Assembly: GCA_965277105.1 (NCBI GenBank)
Contig: OZ255710.1
Span: forward strand, 1,116,001 to 1,180,000
Reading direction: 5' to 3'
DNA from: CAXSBA01 sp965277105
Lineage (GTDB): Bacteria > Spirochaetota > UBA12135 > COTS27 > CAXSBA01
Length of the DNA: 64,000 bases
The notes under the pieces were generated by a model. It worked only from the letters and a program-made list of their open reading frames with translations. It was not told where the DNA came from and did no database searches. The position numbers and the translations under genes were made by a program. Below are positions 41,660-50,704 of the stretch, one piece after another (position 1 is the first letter of the stretch; each line of letters starts with the position of its first letter).

Positions 41660-42323
41660 TATTATTTTCAACCTCCGCTTTAGATTTAGGAGAAAATTTA
41701 AGGATTAATTTCTCAATAGATTTTTTGGTAAAAAAAATTTCATTGCTGTTGTATAAGGAATTAAGTTCTAACGACTCCACATTGACTACCTTAAGCCAAG
41801 GGACATTAGCAGCAGATCTTTTCAAGAAAATGTCATTTTTTTCACCACTATTAACAACCAAAAGCACTTTCTTCTTAAGAGAAAGATTATTATCGGAAAA
41901 AATATTATAAACAACTTTGGTTTTATAGCCGTCAATCTGCAAATCATCTAAGATTTTTATTTTATTGCTTTTTAATAAGTGACTCAACAGAGAGTAAAGC
42001 GCTTTCCTTTTAGATTTATCATTTAATTTATAACGGTAACTCCTTTTATGGGGACCAAAAATAACTCCCCCACCAATCCACAAAGGAGACTTATTAGAAC
42101 CAGCTCGAGCATTTCCCGTGCCTTTCTGACGCCAAGGCTTTTTGGTAGTCCCAGCCACGACGCCTCTAGTTTTAGTACTGCTATTTCCTTGTCTTTTGTT
42201 GGCTAACTCATTTTTAAAAGCATCGTAAATAAGGAAGGAATTAAATTTTTCTAAAAAAATTTCCTCAGGAAGCTCAACATCTCCCACTTCTTGATTGCTT
42301 GTATTAATAACTTTAACTTTCAT
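41652..42323 (-). CDS. rplD: Ribosomal protein uL4
   Basis: A 223-residue protein whose extended loop lines the exit tunnel; in several bacteria it also autoregulates the S10 operon. The loop reads STKTRGVVAGTTKKPWRQKG, then GNARAGSNKSPLWIGGGVIFGP. The C-terminal acidic end overlaps rplW. Confidence 0.97.
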   Translation of the reverse strand: MKVKVINTSNQEVGDVELPEEIFLEKFNSFLIYDAFKNELANKRQGNSSTKTRGVVAGTTKKPWRQKGTGNARAGSNKSPLWIGGGVIFGPHKRSYRYKLNDKSKRKALYSLLSHLLKSNKIKILDDLQIDGYKTKVVYNIFSDNNLSLKKKVLLVVNSGEKNDIFLKRSAANVPWLKVVNVESLELNSLYNSNEIFFTKKSIEKLILKFSPKSKAEVENNNG

Positions 42324-42330
42324 AAATCGC

Positions 42331-42954
42331 TTACTTCTCTTTGGTTCCTTTGGTAATATAAACTAGGTTATTTTTATAACCCGGAACGGAGCCTTTTATC
42401 AATAGTAGTTTATTATTCACATCCACTTTTAATATTTTCAAGTTCTTCACCATCACCTGCTGATCTCCCATTCTACCCGGCATTTTTTTTCCTTTAAAAA
42501 CCCTAGCAGGATCCGAGCAGTTACCAATAGAGCCCGGGACTCGGTGAAATCTCGAACCATGGGTAGCTGGGCCACCATGCATATTCCATCTCTTAACAAC
42601 TCCTTGGAAACCTTTCCCAAAAGACTGCCCCCTTACATTGACATACTTCAAGTTTTCAAAAAATTTCAAATTTAAAACATCATCAACTTTATACTCGCTA
42701 TCATCTTCTTTTAAACGAAATTCTTTAATTTTTTTAGGCACGGGCTTTTTTTTATATTGCCCCAAAACTACTTTTCTTTTTTCTTTTTTATCAACCCCAT
42801 AACCTATTTTAAGGGCCGAGTAATTATACTTATCCTTAGTCTTGACCTCTAAAACTTTATTATCTTCCACCTTGATGATGGTGGCACCTTCAACACTGCC
42901 ATTCTCATCAAAGACAGTGGTCATGCCAATTTTATTCCCAATAAATCCTATCAT
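42331..42954 (-). CDS. rplC: Ribosomal protein uL3
   Basis: A 207-residue protein near the peptidyl transferase centre. Landmarks: MIGFIGNKIGMTTVFDENG, GFQGVVKRWNMHGGPATHGS (the conserved tip), and KGKKMPGRMGDQQVMVKNL. Seven bases lie on either side, to rpsJ and rplD. Confidence 0.97.
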   Translation of the reverse strand: MIGFIGNKIGMTTVFDENGSVEGATIIKVEDNKVLEVKTKDKYNYSALKIGYGVDKKEKRKVVLGQYKKKPVPKKIKEFRLKEDDSEYKVDDVLNLKFFENLKYVNVRGQSFGKGFQGVVKRWNMHGGPATHGSRFHRVPGSIGNCSDPARVFKGKKMPGRMGDQQVMVKNLKILKVDVNNKLLLIKGSVPGYKNNLVYITKGTKEK

Positions 42955-42961
42955 ATTATAC

Positions 42962-43267
42962 CTACTGCTCTATTTGGATATCTACTCCCTCAGGAAGCTC
43001 AAGGGCCATCAAGAGATTCATCGTCTCGGGAGAAGTATCGTAAATATCGATAAGCCTCTTATAACACCTAATTTCATACTGACTACGAGCAGTGATATTA
43101 ACATGAGGCGACTTTAAAACGGTGTATTTTTTAATTTTAGTGGGAAGTAAAACCGGGCCAGAAATCTTAGCTTTGCTTTTTTTAGTAGAGTCAATAATCA
43201 ACCTAGTGGATTGATCGATGACCTGATTATCAAAAGACTTTAATTTAATTCTAACTCTCTGACCCAT
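42962..43267 (-). CDS. rpsJ: Ribosomal protein uS10
   Basis: A 101-residue small-subunit protein that also takes part in transcription antitermination as NusE. Landmarks: VRIKLKSFDNQVIDQS, GPVLLPTKIKKYTVLKSPHVN and the closing LPEGVDIQIEQ. It opens the S10 cluster 43 bases after tuf. Confidence 0.97.
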   Translation of the reverse strand: MGQRVRIKLKSFDNQVIDQSTRLIIDSTKKSKAKISGPVLLPTKIKKYTVLKSPHVNITARSQYEIRCYKRLIDIYDTSPETMNLLMALELPEGVDIQIEQ

Positions 43268-43310
43268 TTACTTACCTTAAAAATACCTTTGTTAATTTAA
43301 ATAATTTATT

Positions 43311-44513
43311 TTACTCCACTATTTCGGTTACCACGCCAGCACCCACTGTTTTACCACCTTCTCGAATGGCGAAGTTACTTCCCTTATCCATGGCGATGGT
43401 ATTGATAATCTCTATTTGGAGGTTAGCGTTATCCCCGGGCATGACCATTTCTACTGATTTATCTAACTCAATGCTGCCAGTAATGTCAGTTGTTCTAAAA
43501 TAAAACTGTGGTTTATACCCTTTAAAGAAAGGCTTATGCCTTCCACCTTCATCTTTATTAAGCACATAAACTTCGGCTTTGAATTTTTTATGCGGAGTAA
43601 TGGACCCTGGAGTACAAATAACTTGCCCTCGCTGGACCTGATCTCGCTCGATACCCCTTAAAAGGAGCCCAACGTTATCACCTGCTTGAGCGTCATCTAA
43701 TTCTTTTCTAAACATTTCCACACCAGTAATCGTAGTTTCAATAGTATCTCTAATCCCAATAATCTCTACCTTATCCCCAACTTTAACTTTCCCCGCTTCT
43801 ATCCGACCAGTAACTACAGTTCCCCGCCCTTGGATAGTAAAGACATCTTCGATAGGAAGCAGAAGGGCTTTATCAACGTCCCTTTTAGGTGATGGAATAG
43901 AACTATCAATAGCTGCCAACAAATCAATAATTGGCTGAACATTTTCACCATCAAGCTTGCCCGCTTCTATATCTTCTAAGGCTTTTAAAGCCGAACCTTT
44001 AATAACTGGAATATCATCTCCTGGAAAATCGTATTTACTAAGGAGCTCCCTTACTTCCATCTCTACTAACTCTAAAAGCTCAGGATCATCTACTTGATCA
44101 ACTTTATTCAAGAAAACCACAATGTAAGGAACGTTAACTTGCTTGGCTAAGAGAATATGCTCTCTAGTTTGCGCCATAGGCCCATCAGTAGCGGCAATAA
44201 CCAAAATACCGCCATCCATTTGAGCTGCTCCCGTTATCATGTTTTTAATATAGTCAGCATGGCCTGGGCAATCAACGTGAGCGTAATGCCGATTTTCGGT
44301 CTGATACTCAACGTGAGTAGTGTTAATGGTAATCCCTCTTTCTTTTTCCTCAGGAGCATTGTCAATCTCTGAGTACTTTTTGGCTTCCGCCATACCTTTT
44401 TTAGCAGAATAACTAGTTATTGCTGCTGTTAAAGTTGTTTTACCATGATCAACGTGGCCAATCGTTCCTACGTTAACGTGTTCTTTGTCTCTTACAAATT
44501 TTTCTTTTGCCAT
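43311..44513 (-). CDS. tuf: Elongation factor Tu
   Basis: GTPase that delivers aminoacyl-tRNA, 400 residues. GTP-binding motifs are GHVDHGKT near the N-terminus, DCPGHADYIKNMITG (switch II with the catalytic His) and NKVDQVDD; domains 2 and 3 follow and it ends VTEIVE. An AGGAG site precedes the ATG. Single copy in this window. Confidence 0.98.
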   Translation of the reverse strand: MAKEKFVRDKEHVNVGTIGHVDHGKTTLTAAITSYSAKKGMAEAKKYSEIDNAPEEKERGITINTTHVEYQTENRHYAHVDCPGHADYIKNMITGAAQMDGGILVIAATDGPMAQTREHILLAKQVNVPYIVVFLNKVDQVDDPELLELVEMEVRELLSKYDFPGDDIPVIKGSALKALEDIEAGKLDGENVQPIIDLLAAIDSSIPSPKRDVDKALLLPIEDVFTIQGRGTVVTGRIEAGKVKVGDKVEIIGIRDTIETTITGVEMFRKELDDAQAGDNVGLLLRGIERDQVQRGQVICTPGSITPHKKFKAEVYVLNKDEGGRHKPFFKGYKPQFYFRTTDITGSIELDKSVEMVMPGDNANLQIEIINTIAMDKGSNFAIREGGKTVGAGVVTEIVE

Positions 44514-44560
44514 AATTAATTTCTCCTAAATTTATATTTTTTTTAGTTTATTTCTTTATT

Positions 44561-46636
44561 TTAAGCGCCCTTAGTTTTTTTAATAATCTCATCACCAACG
44601 CTTTTCGGTACTTCTTTATAGCTGTTAAATTCCATACTATAAGTAGCCCTACCTTGGGTTTTTGACCTTAAGTCAGTAGAATAACCAAACATCTCTGATA
44701 AAGGGACGTGCGCAGTAATAATTTTCAAGTTAAGCCTATCAGCCATACCTAAAATTTTTCCTCTTCTAGAGTTCAAATCACCGATGACATCACCCATATT
44801 TTCTTCTGGAGACTCAACTTCTACTTGAAAAATTGGCTCTAAAATATAAGGAATAGCTTTATTACAACCATCCTTAAAGCACATGGAGCCGGCTATTTTA
44901 AAAGCCATTTCACTAGAATCAACGTCATGAAAGGACCCATCCACCAAACGAACTTTTAAATCAGCAACCGGATAACCTGCTAAAACTCCACTTCGCATTG
45001 CTTCTTCAATACCATCGCGAACCGGGTTGATATATTCTTTGGGGATTCTCCCCCCAGTTATCAAATTTTCAAAAACGAAACCTTTGCCATATTCACCTGG
45101 CACAAAATCACAAACCACATGACCATATTGACCACGACCACCTGACTGCTTGATGTATTTGGTTTCCACTTTCAAAGCCTCGCTTTTAATAGCTTCCCTA
45201 TAAGAAACTTGAGGATTACCCACTTTTGCTTGCACTTTAAACTCCCTTAAGAGTCGATCAACAATAATCTCCAAGTGAAGCTCACCCATTCCCGAAATCA
45301 GAGTTTGCCCGGTTTCTACATCAGTTTCTATTCTAAAAGTAGGATCTTCTTCGGCTAATTTCTGCAGGGCAATACTGAGTTTTTCTTGGTCTGCTTTACT
45401 ATTAGGCTCAACCGCCACTTTTATCACCGGCTCAGGGAAAATCATACTTTCCAACTTTATGGGGTTTTTTAAATCACAAAGGGTATCACCGGTAACCGCT
45501 TTAACTCCCACGCAAGCAATAATATCCCCCGCATAAGCGACATCTATTTGCTCTCGGTTATTCGCATGCATTTTTAAAATTCGACCAATTCGCTCTTTTT
45601 TTTCTCCATTAACATTTAAAACTGTATCCCCTTTGTTAAGGACACCAGAATAAATTCGCATAAAACAAAGCTTCCCTACATGCGGGTCAGTCATAATTTT
45701 AAAAACTAGACCGGCAAAAGGCTCGTTATCATCAGATTTCCTAACTTCTTCTTTTTCCGCTTCTTTTAAGCTGTAACCCTTTATCGCAGGGACATCTAAA
45801 GGCGAAGGGAGATAATCAATAATATTATTAAGTAACGCATGCACCCCTTTGTTTTTAAAAGCAGTCCCACTAGTCATAGGGAATATTTTCATAGAAATAC
45901 ACGCTTTTCTAATAGCTTCTTTAATTCTTTCTTTGGTTATTTCTTTACCCTCCAAAAAGTCTTCAGCCAATTGATCATCCGTTTCCGACAATGACTCAAT
46001 AAGCTTTTCCCGGTACTCTTTTGCTTTAGCTAATAGGGATTCCCGCACCTCTCTTTCTTCAACCTCTTCTCCTTTTTCCAAATCAATTATTTCTTTCATT
46101 TCAACAAGGTCAACAACCCCTTCGAAATTCTCTTCAGCACCAATGGGAATGGTAATTGGAACAACATTAGCATCAAGCCGGTCTTCTAAACTCTTGATAA
46201 CGTTATAAAAATCAGCTCCTACTCTATCCATTTTATTAACGAAAACCATTCGAGGAACGCTATATTTATTCGCCTGCTTCCACACCGTTTCCGATTGCGG
46301 TTGAACTCCAGCAACAGCGCAAAAAACCCCCACCGCTGAGTCTAAAACCCTTAACGATCTTTCCACTTCTACAGTAAAATCAACGTGACCAGGGGTATCG
46401 ATAATTTGAATATTAAAATCTCTCCAAGTACAAGTGGTTGCCGCTGAAGTGATTGTAATTCCCCTCTCCCTTTCTTGCTCCATCCAATCCATTTCAGCTG
46501 CCCCATCATGAACCTCGCCTATTTTGTGAGTTCTCCCGGTATAGAATAAAATTCTTTCAGTACAGGTGGTCTTTCCGGCGTCAATATGTGCCATAATTCC
46601 GATATTTCTATATTTATCTAAAGCTACTCTACCCAT
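44561..46636 (-). CDS. fusA: Elongation factor G
   Basis: Translocation GTPase, 691 residues. Motifs: AHIDAGKTTCTERILFYTG, ERGITITSAATTC, DTPGHVDFTVEV and NKMDRVGADF; domains II-V complete it. It stands in the classic str order between rpsG and tuf, so it is taken as the main EF-G; spirochaetes may carry other EF-G paralogues elsewhere. Confidence 0.97.
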   Translation of the reverse strand: MGRVALDKYRNIGIMAHIDAGKTTCTERILFYTGRTHKIGEVHDGAAEMDWMEQERERGITITSAATTCTWRDFNIQIIDTPGHVDFTVEVERSLRVLDSAVGVFCAVAGVQPQSETVWKQANKYSVPRMVFVNKMDRVGADFYNVIKSLEDRLDANVVPITIPIGAEENFEGVVDLVEMKEIIDLEKGEEVEEREVRESLLAKAKEYREKLIESLSETDDQLAEDFLEGKEITKERIKEAIRKACISMKIFPMTSGTAFKNKGVHALLNNIIDYLPSPLDVPAIKGYSLKEAEKEEVRKSDDNEPFAGLVFKIMTDPHVGKLCFMRIYSGVLNKGDTVLNVNGEKKERIGRILKMHANNREQIDVAYAGDIIACVGVKAVTGDTLCDLKNPIKLESMIFPEPVIKVAVEPNSKADQEKLSIALQKLAEEDPTFRIETDVETGQTLISGMGELHLEIIVDRLLREFKVQAKVGNPQVSYREAIKSEALKVETKYIKQSGGRGQYGHVVCDFVPGEYGKGFVFENLITGGRIPKEYINPVRDGIEEAMRSGVLAGYPVADLKVRLVDGSFHDVDSSEMAFKIAGSMCFKDGCNKAIPYILEPIFQVEVESPEENMGDVIGDLNSRRGKILGMADRLNLKIITAHVPLSEMFGYSTDLRSKTQGRATYSMEFNSYKEVPKSVGDEIIKKTKGA

Positions 46637-46674
46637 TTTATTTTCTTTCCAACAATCCTATCTATCTATATATC

Positions 46675-47148
46675 CTACCATTTGAAATAAGCAAATGCCT
46701 TATTAGCCTCGGCCATTCTAAAAACTTCTTCCCTTTTCTTAACTGCGCCACCGGTGTTATTAAAAGCATCAAACATCTCTAGGCTAAGTTTCTCAGCAAA
46801 ACCACCTCGACCTCCTCGTTGTCGGGCATACACCACCAACCACCTTAATGCTAAGGTTATTTTTCTGTGATCATTCACCTGCACTGGCACCTGATAAGTA
46901 GCCCCACCAATTCTCCTTGATTTTACTTCTAGTTCGGGGGCAATATTGTCAATCATTTTTTCAAAAGAAGCGTTTTTCTCTCCCTTAGTTTTGCTATTTA
47001 AAAGCTCAATGGCCTTATAAACAATCTTTTCCGCAATGGCTTTTTTCCCATCAAGCATTACCCGATTGATTAATCTAGTGACAACAGTACTTTGATACAA
47101 ATAATCAGGAAGTATATTTCTTTTTTTAGATACTTTTCTTCTTGACAT
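46675..47148 (-). CDS. rpsG: Ribosomal protein uS7
   Basis: A 157-residue head protein and primary 16S rRNA binder near the E site. Landmarks: VTRLINRVMLDGKKAIAEKI, SRRIGGATYQVPVQVNDHRK and ALRWLVVYARQRGGRGGFAEKL. No Shine-Dalgarno sequence is evident before the ATG. Confidence 0.97.
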   Translation of the reverse strand: MSRRKVSKKRNILPDYLYQSTVVTRLINRVMLDGKKAIAEKIVYKAIELLNSKTKGEKNASFEKMIDNIAPELEVKSRRIGGATYQVPVQVNDHRKITLALRWLVVYARQRGGRGGFAEKLSLEMFDAFNNTGGAVKKREEVFRMAEANKAFAYFKW

Positions 47149-47216
47149 TTCTTACTAACTTATTAATGTATTTATAATGTATTTATAATGTATTTAATTC
47201 TTTTATATAATAAAAA

Positions 47217-47591
47217 CTATTTCTTAGCTACTTTAGCCCCGTACTTGGATCGAGCTTTCTTTCTCCCTTCCACTCCTAAAGTATCTAAAGCGCCTCTTAC
47301 AATGTGATAACGAACCCCCGGCAAATCCTTTACTCTTCCGCCACGCACCAAAACCAAAAAATGCTCTTGCAGGTTATGACCAATACCAGGAATATAGGCC
47401 GTCACTTCTACGCCATTAGTCAATTTCACCCTAGCAACTTTCCTTAAAGCCGAATTTGGCTTTTTAGGCGTAACCGTCATTATCCTAGTGCATACTCCTC
47501 TTTTTTGAGGGCATTTTCTAAGGGCCCGGGATTTCGTCTGTTTCTTAATTTTCTTTCTTGGTTTTCTAATAAGTTGCTGTAAAGTTGGCAT
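47217..47591 (-). CDS. rpsL: Ribosomal protein uS12
   Basis: A 124-residue decoding-centre protein and first gene of the superoperon. VTPKKPNSALRKVARVKLTNG and GRVKDLPGVRYHIVRGALD are standard; the lysines associated with streptomycin sensitivity appear unchanged. No Shine-Dalgarno site precedes it, despite a good promoter 28 bases away. Confidence 0.97.
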   Translation of the reverse strand: MPTLQQLIRKPRKKIKKQTKSRALRKCPQKRGVCTRIMTVTPKKPNSALRKVARVKLTNGVEVTAYIPGIGHNLQEHFLVLVRGGRVKDLPGVRYHIVRGALDTLGVEGRKKARSKYGAKVAKK

Positions 47592-47618
47592 TTTTTTTAT
47601 TTCTGTTTTTAGTAAAAA

Positions 47619-47648
47619 ATTATACTATGGAATATCAATAATAGTCAA
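47619..47648 (-). promoter_or_regulatory. Sigma70-type promoter of the ribosomal superoperon
   Basis: On the minus strand TTGACT (47648-47643), an 18-base spacer and TATAAT (47624-47619). Both hexamers are near or full consensus, making this the best -35/-10 promoter seen in the window. Transcription would start about 20 bases before rpsL. The rest of the 243-base gap (47592-47834) shows no gene. Confidence 0.75.
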
Positions 47649-47834
47649 TAAAAATTAATGATTTTGCTAAAAAAAGCTATTTTTTACAAAAAAATGCAAC
47701 TGAGATTATTAAAAACCAGTTAAGCTCCACTATATTTTAAGTGTTTTAGAGATAATTTAGAAAAAAATTTAACGAAGCAACTATATTCTAAAACGACAAC
47801 TAAAAAATCAATAAGGCCAACAGGTTGTTTTTCT

Positions 47835-48803
47835 TTATTTAGGAGATAAATTGCTTATTTTCTTTAAAAGAGAGATGAAACCTTCTTTGATGGAAGGGAG
47901 TATTTCTTTTATTTCGTATTCCAAAATATCGCTTATTTCAATATAATCTTTTCTCTCTAGCGCTTCTTTTACAATATTTAAGAAATCACTAAGCCCCTGT
48001 GAGCTTTGGTCCAATTTTTCCTTAATACTTTTTGCGTTATCAAGCTCATCTTTTTGCAGTTTATTAATAATAAAAATAACCAACTCTAACCCATTAGTGC
48101 TATCAATAAGTTTTTGCAGGGCTAGATAAGTTTGGTTTTTTTGAAAACTACTAGCGCATTCCTCTAAATAATTATCCAACTCCTCTAAAAAAAAAATGCT
48201 ATTTTCTAAAAGATGAGCAAGGGGATAATCATTTTGCTTCAAAAAAGAGCGCATAATGGCTAAATTAAATTTAAAGTTATTTTCACTTAGTAAGGCAATA
48301 AGGCTACTAGCAGTTTCGCTAATTTTGCTTTCGCTATATTTTTGCTCTTGTTTTTTTGCTTTAAAAAAAGCTATTTCTAAGTTTTTCAATAAAGCTTTGC
48401 TGGCTAAAAACTCCTTCTCCATACTTAGAATTGCTTCAGCATAAACAAAAACTTTTTTAAAAAAATCTAAATAGCCTATTAAGGTGGAGGTTTTAAGAAG
48501 GAAGCTATTATCGCTTAAGTTTTGGAAATAAGTCAAATGCAACTTAATATCCTTTAACACCTGAACGGTATAAGCCACTTCACTTAAAACCGTAACGTCT
48601 AACTTGCTAATATCTTCCACGAGACATTTCTCGGTTATCTTTTGATTGTGAAAATCAACAATTTCTTGCTCATTGACAGTAACGTTATAAAAAATCAGCT
48701 GGGATTTTTTTACCCACTCTTCTAATGAGACAATAATGTCCGCTAGATTTTTTTCCCCACTAAGAGCAAAGTCTATTTTTTCTTGATTAATCCAAATTTC
48801 CAC
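47835..48803 (-). CDS. Hypothetical helical protein encoded after fliD
   Basis: I do not recognise this 322-residue protein. It starts at a GTG (48803) and reads as an almost wholly alpha-helical soluble protein without signal peptide, membrane segment or cysteine motif. Helical blocks include YTVQVLKDIKLHLTYFQN and LEIAFFKAKKQEQKYSESK, ending SLLKKISNLSPK. It lies 26 bases after fliD at the end of the ftsQAZ-fliD run. The place and helical make-up would suit a flagellar export chaperone or regulator, but nothing in the sequence proves that. Confidence 0.65.
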   Translation of the reverse strand: MEIWINQEKIDFALSGEKNLADIIVSLEEWVKKSQLIFYNVTVNEQEIVDFHNQKITEKCLVEDISKLDVTVLSEVAYTVQVLKDIKLHLTYFQNLSDNSFLLKTSTLIGYLDFFKKVFVYAEAILSMEKEFLASKALLKNLEIAFFKAKKQEQKYSESKISETASSLIALLSENNFKFNLAIMRSFLKQNDYPLAHLLENSIFFLEELDNYLEECASSFQKNQTYLALQKLIDSTNGLELVIFIINKLQKDELDNAKSIKEKLDQSSQGLSDFLNIVKEALERKDYIEISDILEYEIKEILPSIKEGFISLLKKISNLSPK

Positions 48804-48829
48804 AAGGTTTTGCTTAAGCTATATTTAGG

Positions 48830-50683
48830 CTACTTAGCGTCTAAGCCTTCAAGCCAATTTTGCAGGTTTTTCTGCTCTTTGCGAGCGCTTTCTAGCTTAG
48901 AAAAACTCACTTCCAATTCTTCGCGATACTGAGTTAAATTTCTTTCTTCTGATTCTAAGGAAGTGCCTAGAAAATTATTTTGGCTCCTTAAATTTTCTTT
49001 CATTAAAGTAAAAAAAGTATTTGATTTAAGATAATTTTCTAATAATTTTTCTATTTCATAAGCTAACCCGCTATCAATTATCCGGTCTTGATTGCTGTCA
49101 TAACCAAATAGTTGCCTTAAGTTGCTATTGCTGCTTTTCTCATAAGCGCTAAATGTCTCTTGCTCAAATTCTATTTTATCGACATCAATATCATAAGGCT
49201 GTGAAAAGTTAAAAACACTTTTAAGGCCAATTTGACTAGTGATAATTTTAGTCTTAGCATTTAAGGCATATACTTTCGTCATTTTTTCTCTTAACTTACC
49301 TTTAAGCCGGATAATAACACTCTCACTTTTTAGTATGCCCACTCTGTTTTTTAAATCTTTTCCTAGCTGCTCTTCACTCACCCCTAAATCTTCTAAAGTA
49401 GGAGCCGAATAAATATTAATCGTTTCCATAACTATATTAAAACTATTAATAAAATCCACCACTTTTTGTAAGAAGTCAGCTTCTTTTGACTTAACAATAA
49501 CAGCTACTTTTTTATCACTTTTTTTATGAAGGTTTAAAGTAACCCCAGGAAGGAAGTCATCAATGACATTGGAATCACGCTCAATGACAAGCGAATGAAA
49601 TTTAAACCGACTAGGAGTGGGGTTAGAAACTACTTTCGTTGGCAAAAATCTTTGATCTTCTTTTCGCTTGACCACTTTCCAAATAGTGCCATAATAAAAC
49701 TGATTATTATAACTAGAATTGACAAGGGTGATATTATCGAGATAAACCTCTGGCTCAATGCTACTATTAAGAAAATACTCATTTAAAACAACGTAACCCT
49801 TAACACTTTTTTTATAAGGAATAGCTTTTTTTTTCTTGCTACCTGCTTTGGTGTATTCAATAAAAGCAATTGGAGTTTCTTCGTCGAAACTAGGAGGATT
49901 AGCGGTACTAAACTCAAAAAAGATGTTTTCTATATCTTGAAAGTTAACTTCTTGATTAATCGGGATAGTTATTTGATTTTCTTGTTTAATCGCAACTAAT
50001 TTATTAGTTACCGACAAATTATACTCTTCAACAATATCATTATAATTCACTAACTTTTTATATAATGGGGGTTGCTTTTTGAAAATCCCTACTTTTTCTA
50101 AAAGGCGCTTTTTATCTTCAAGGACAATAATTTTATTTTTCTCTCCACCTCTTTTTGCTTGTAGGATAAAATAACTTTCTTCTGGGGTTATCTTAACGAA
50201 ACTAGCTTCTATAGTGTCGTTACTATTTTTCGTGAGCACCCTAGCAAAATCCTCAGGAGAACCGCCCTTATAATCAAAGTCAAACTCTTCATCAGCTACT
50301 TTAAATTTTATATTACCACTAGGAATGTTTAAATCACTGGCTATTTTTTCACTCTGGAGAATCTGCTTTTCGGCTAAATTTAAAACTTCTAACTCATAGC
50401 TTCCTTTAGTCGCGGCAGCCGTGGCTTTTCCTGAAAGGACACTTTCATCGCTGGATTCTAAAGCAAAATCTTGGATGTCAGCAAATTTATCATAAAGCCT
50501 TTTCGTGCTCGTGTCTAATACTTGAACTTTTTTTTGGAGGTCATCAATAGCAAAAATTTTATCTTTATTGCCATCAATTTCTTCTTGAATTAATTGCGAC
50601 TTATTGCTTTTTAACTCTACTAAACGATCAATGGTATCGTTAAAGTTTTCTCTAGAATCAATGTCAAGTAAAACCGAAGCCAT
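48830..50683 (-). CDS. fliD: Flagellar filament cap protein FliD
   Basis: Builds the cap under which flagellin (periplasmic in spirochaetes) is assembled. The 617-residue protein has the coiled-coil N-terminus of FliD (FNDTIDRLVELKSNKSQL, then DLQKKVQVLDTSTKRLYDKF and ATKGSYELEVLNLAEKQ). The matching C-terminal coil (LGTSLESEERNLTQYREELEVSFSKL-like) follows. The middle is longer than in enteric FliD (~470), as in other spirochaetes. It starts 21 bases after ftsZ on the same strand. Only this cap gene and the YaaR-family gene hint at motility in the window. Confidence 0.88.
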   Translation of the reverse strand: MASVLLDIDSRENFNDTIDRLVELKSNKSQLIQEEIDGNKDKIFAIDDLQKKVQVLDTSTKRLYDKFADIQDFALESSDESVLSGKATAAATKGSYELEVLNLAEKQILQSEKIASDLNIPSGNIKFKVADEEFDFDYKGGSPEDFARVLTKNSNDTIEASFVKITPEESYFILQAKRGGEKNKIIVLEDKKRLLEKVGIFKKQPPLYKKLVNYNDIVEEYNLSVTNKLVAIKQENQITIPINQEVNFQDIENIFFEFSTANPPSFDEETPIAFIEYTKAGSKKKKAIPYKKSVKGYVVLNEYFLNSSIEPEVYLDNITLVNSSYNNQFYYGTIWKVVKRKEDQRFLPTKVVSNPTPSRFKFHSLVIERDSNVIDDFLPGVTLNLHKKSDKKVAVIVKSKEADFLQKVVDFINSFNIVMETINIYSAPTLEDLGVSEEQLGKDLKNRVGILKSESVIIRLKGKLREKMTKVYALNAKTKIITSQIGLKSVFNFSQPYDIDVDKIEFEQETFSAYEKSSNSNLRQLFGYDSNQDRIIDSGLAYEIEKLLENYLKSNTFFTLMKENLRSQNNFLGTSLESEERNLTQYREELEVSFSKLESARKEQKNLQNWLEGLDAK

Positions 50684-50704
50684 GATTTTAAATTATTAAA
50701 TTTA

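Noticed and set aside
47592..47834. Possible small gene or RNA in the gap between rpsL and the fliD-linked gene
   Set aside because: No open frame with a ribosome site and no stable structured RNA pattern is seen; only the rpsL promoter is supported.
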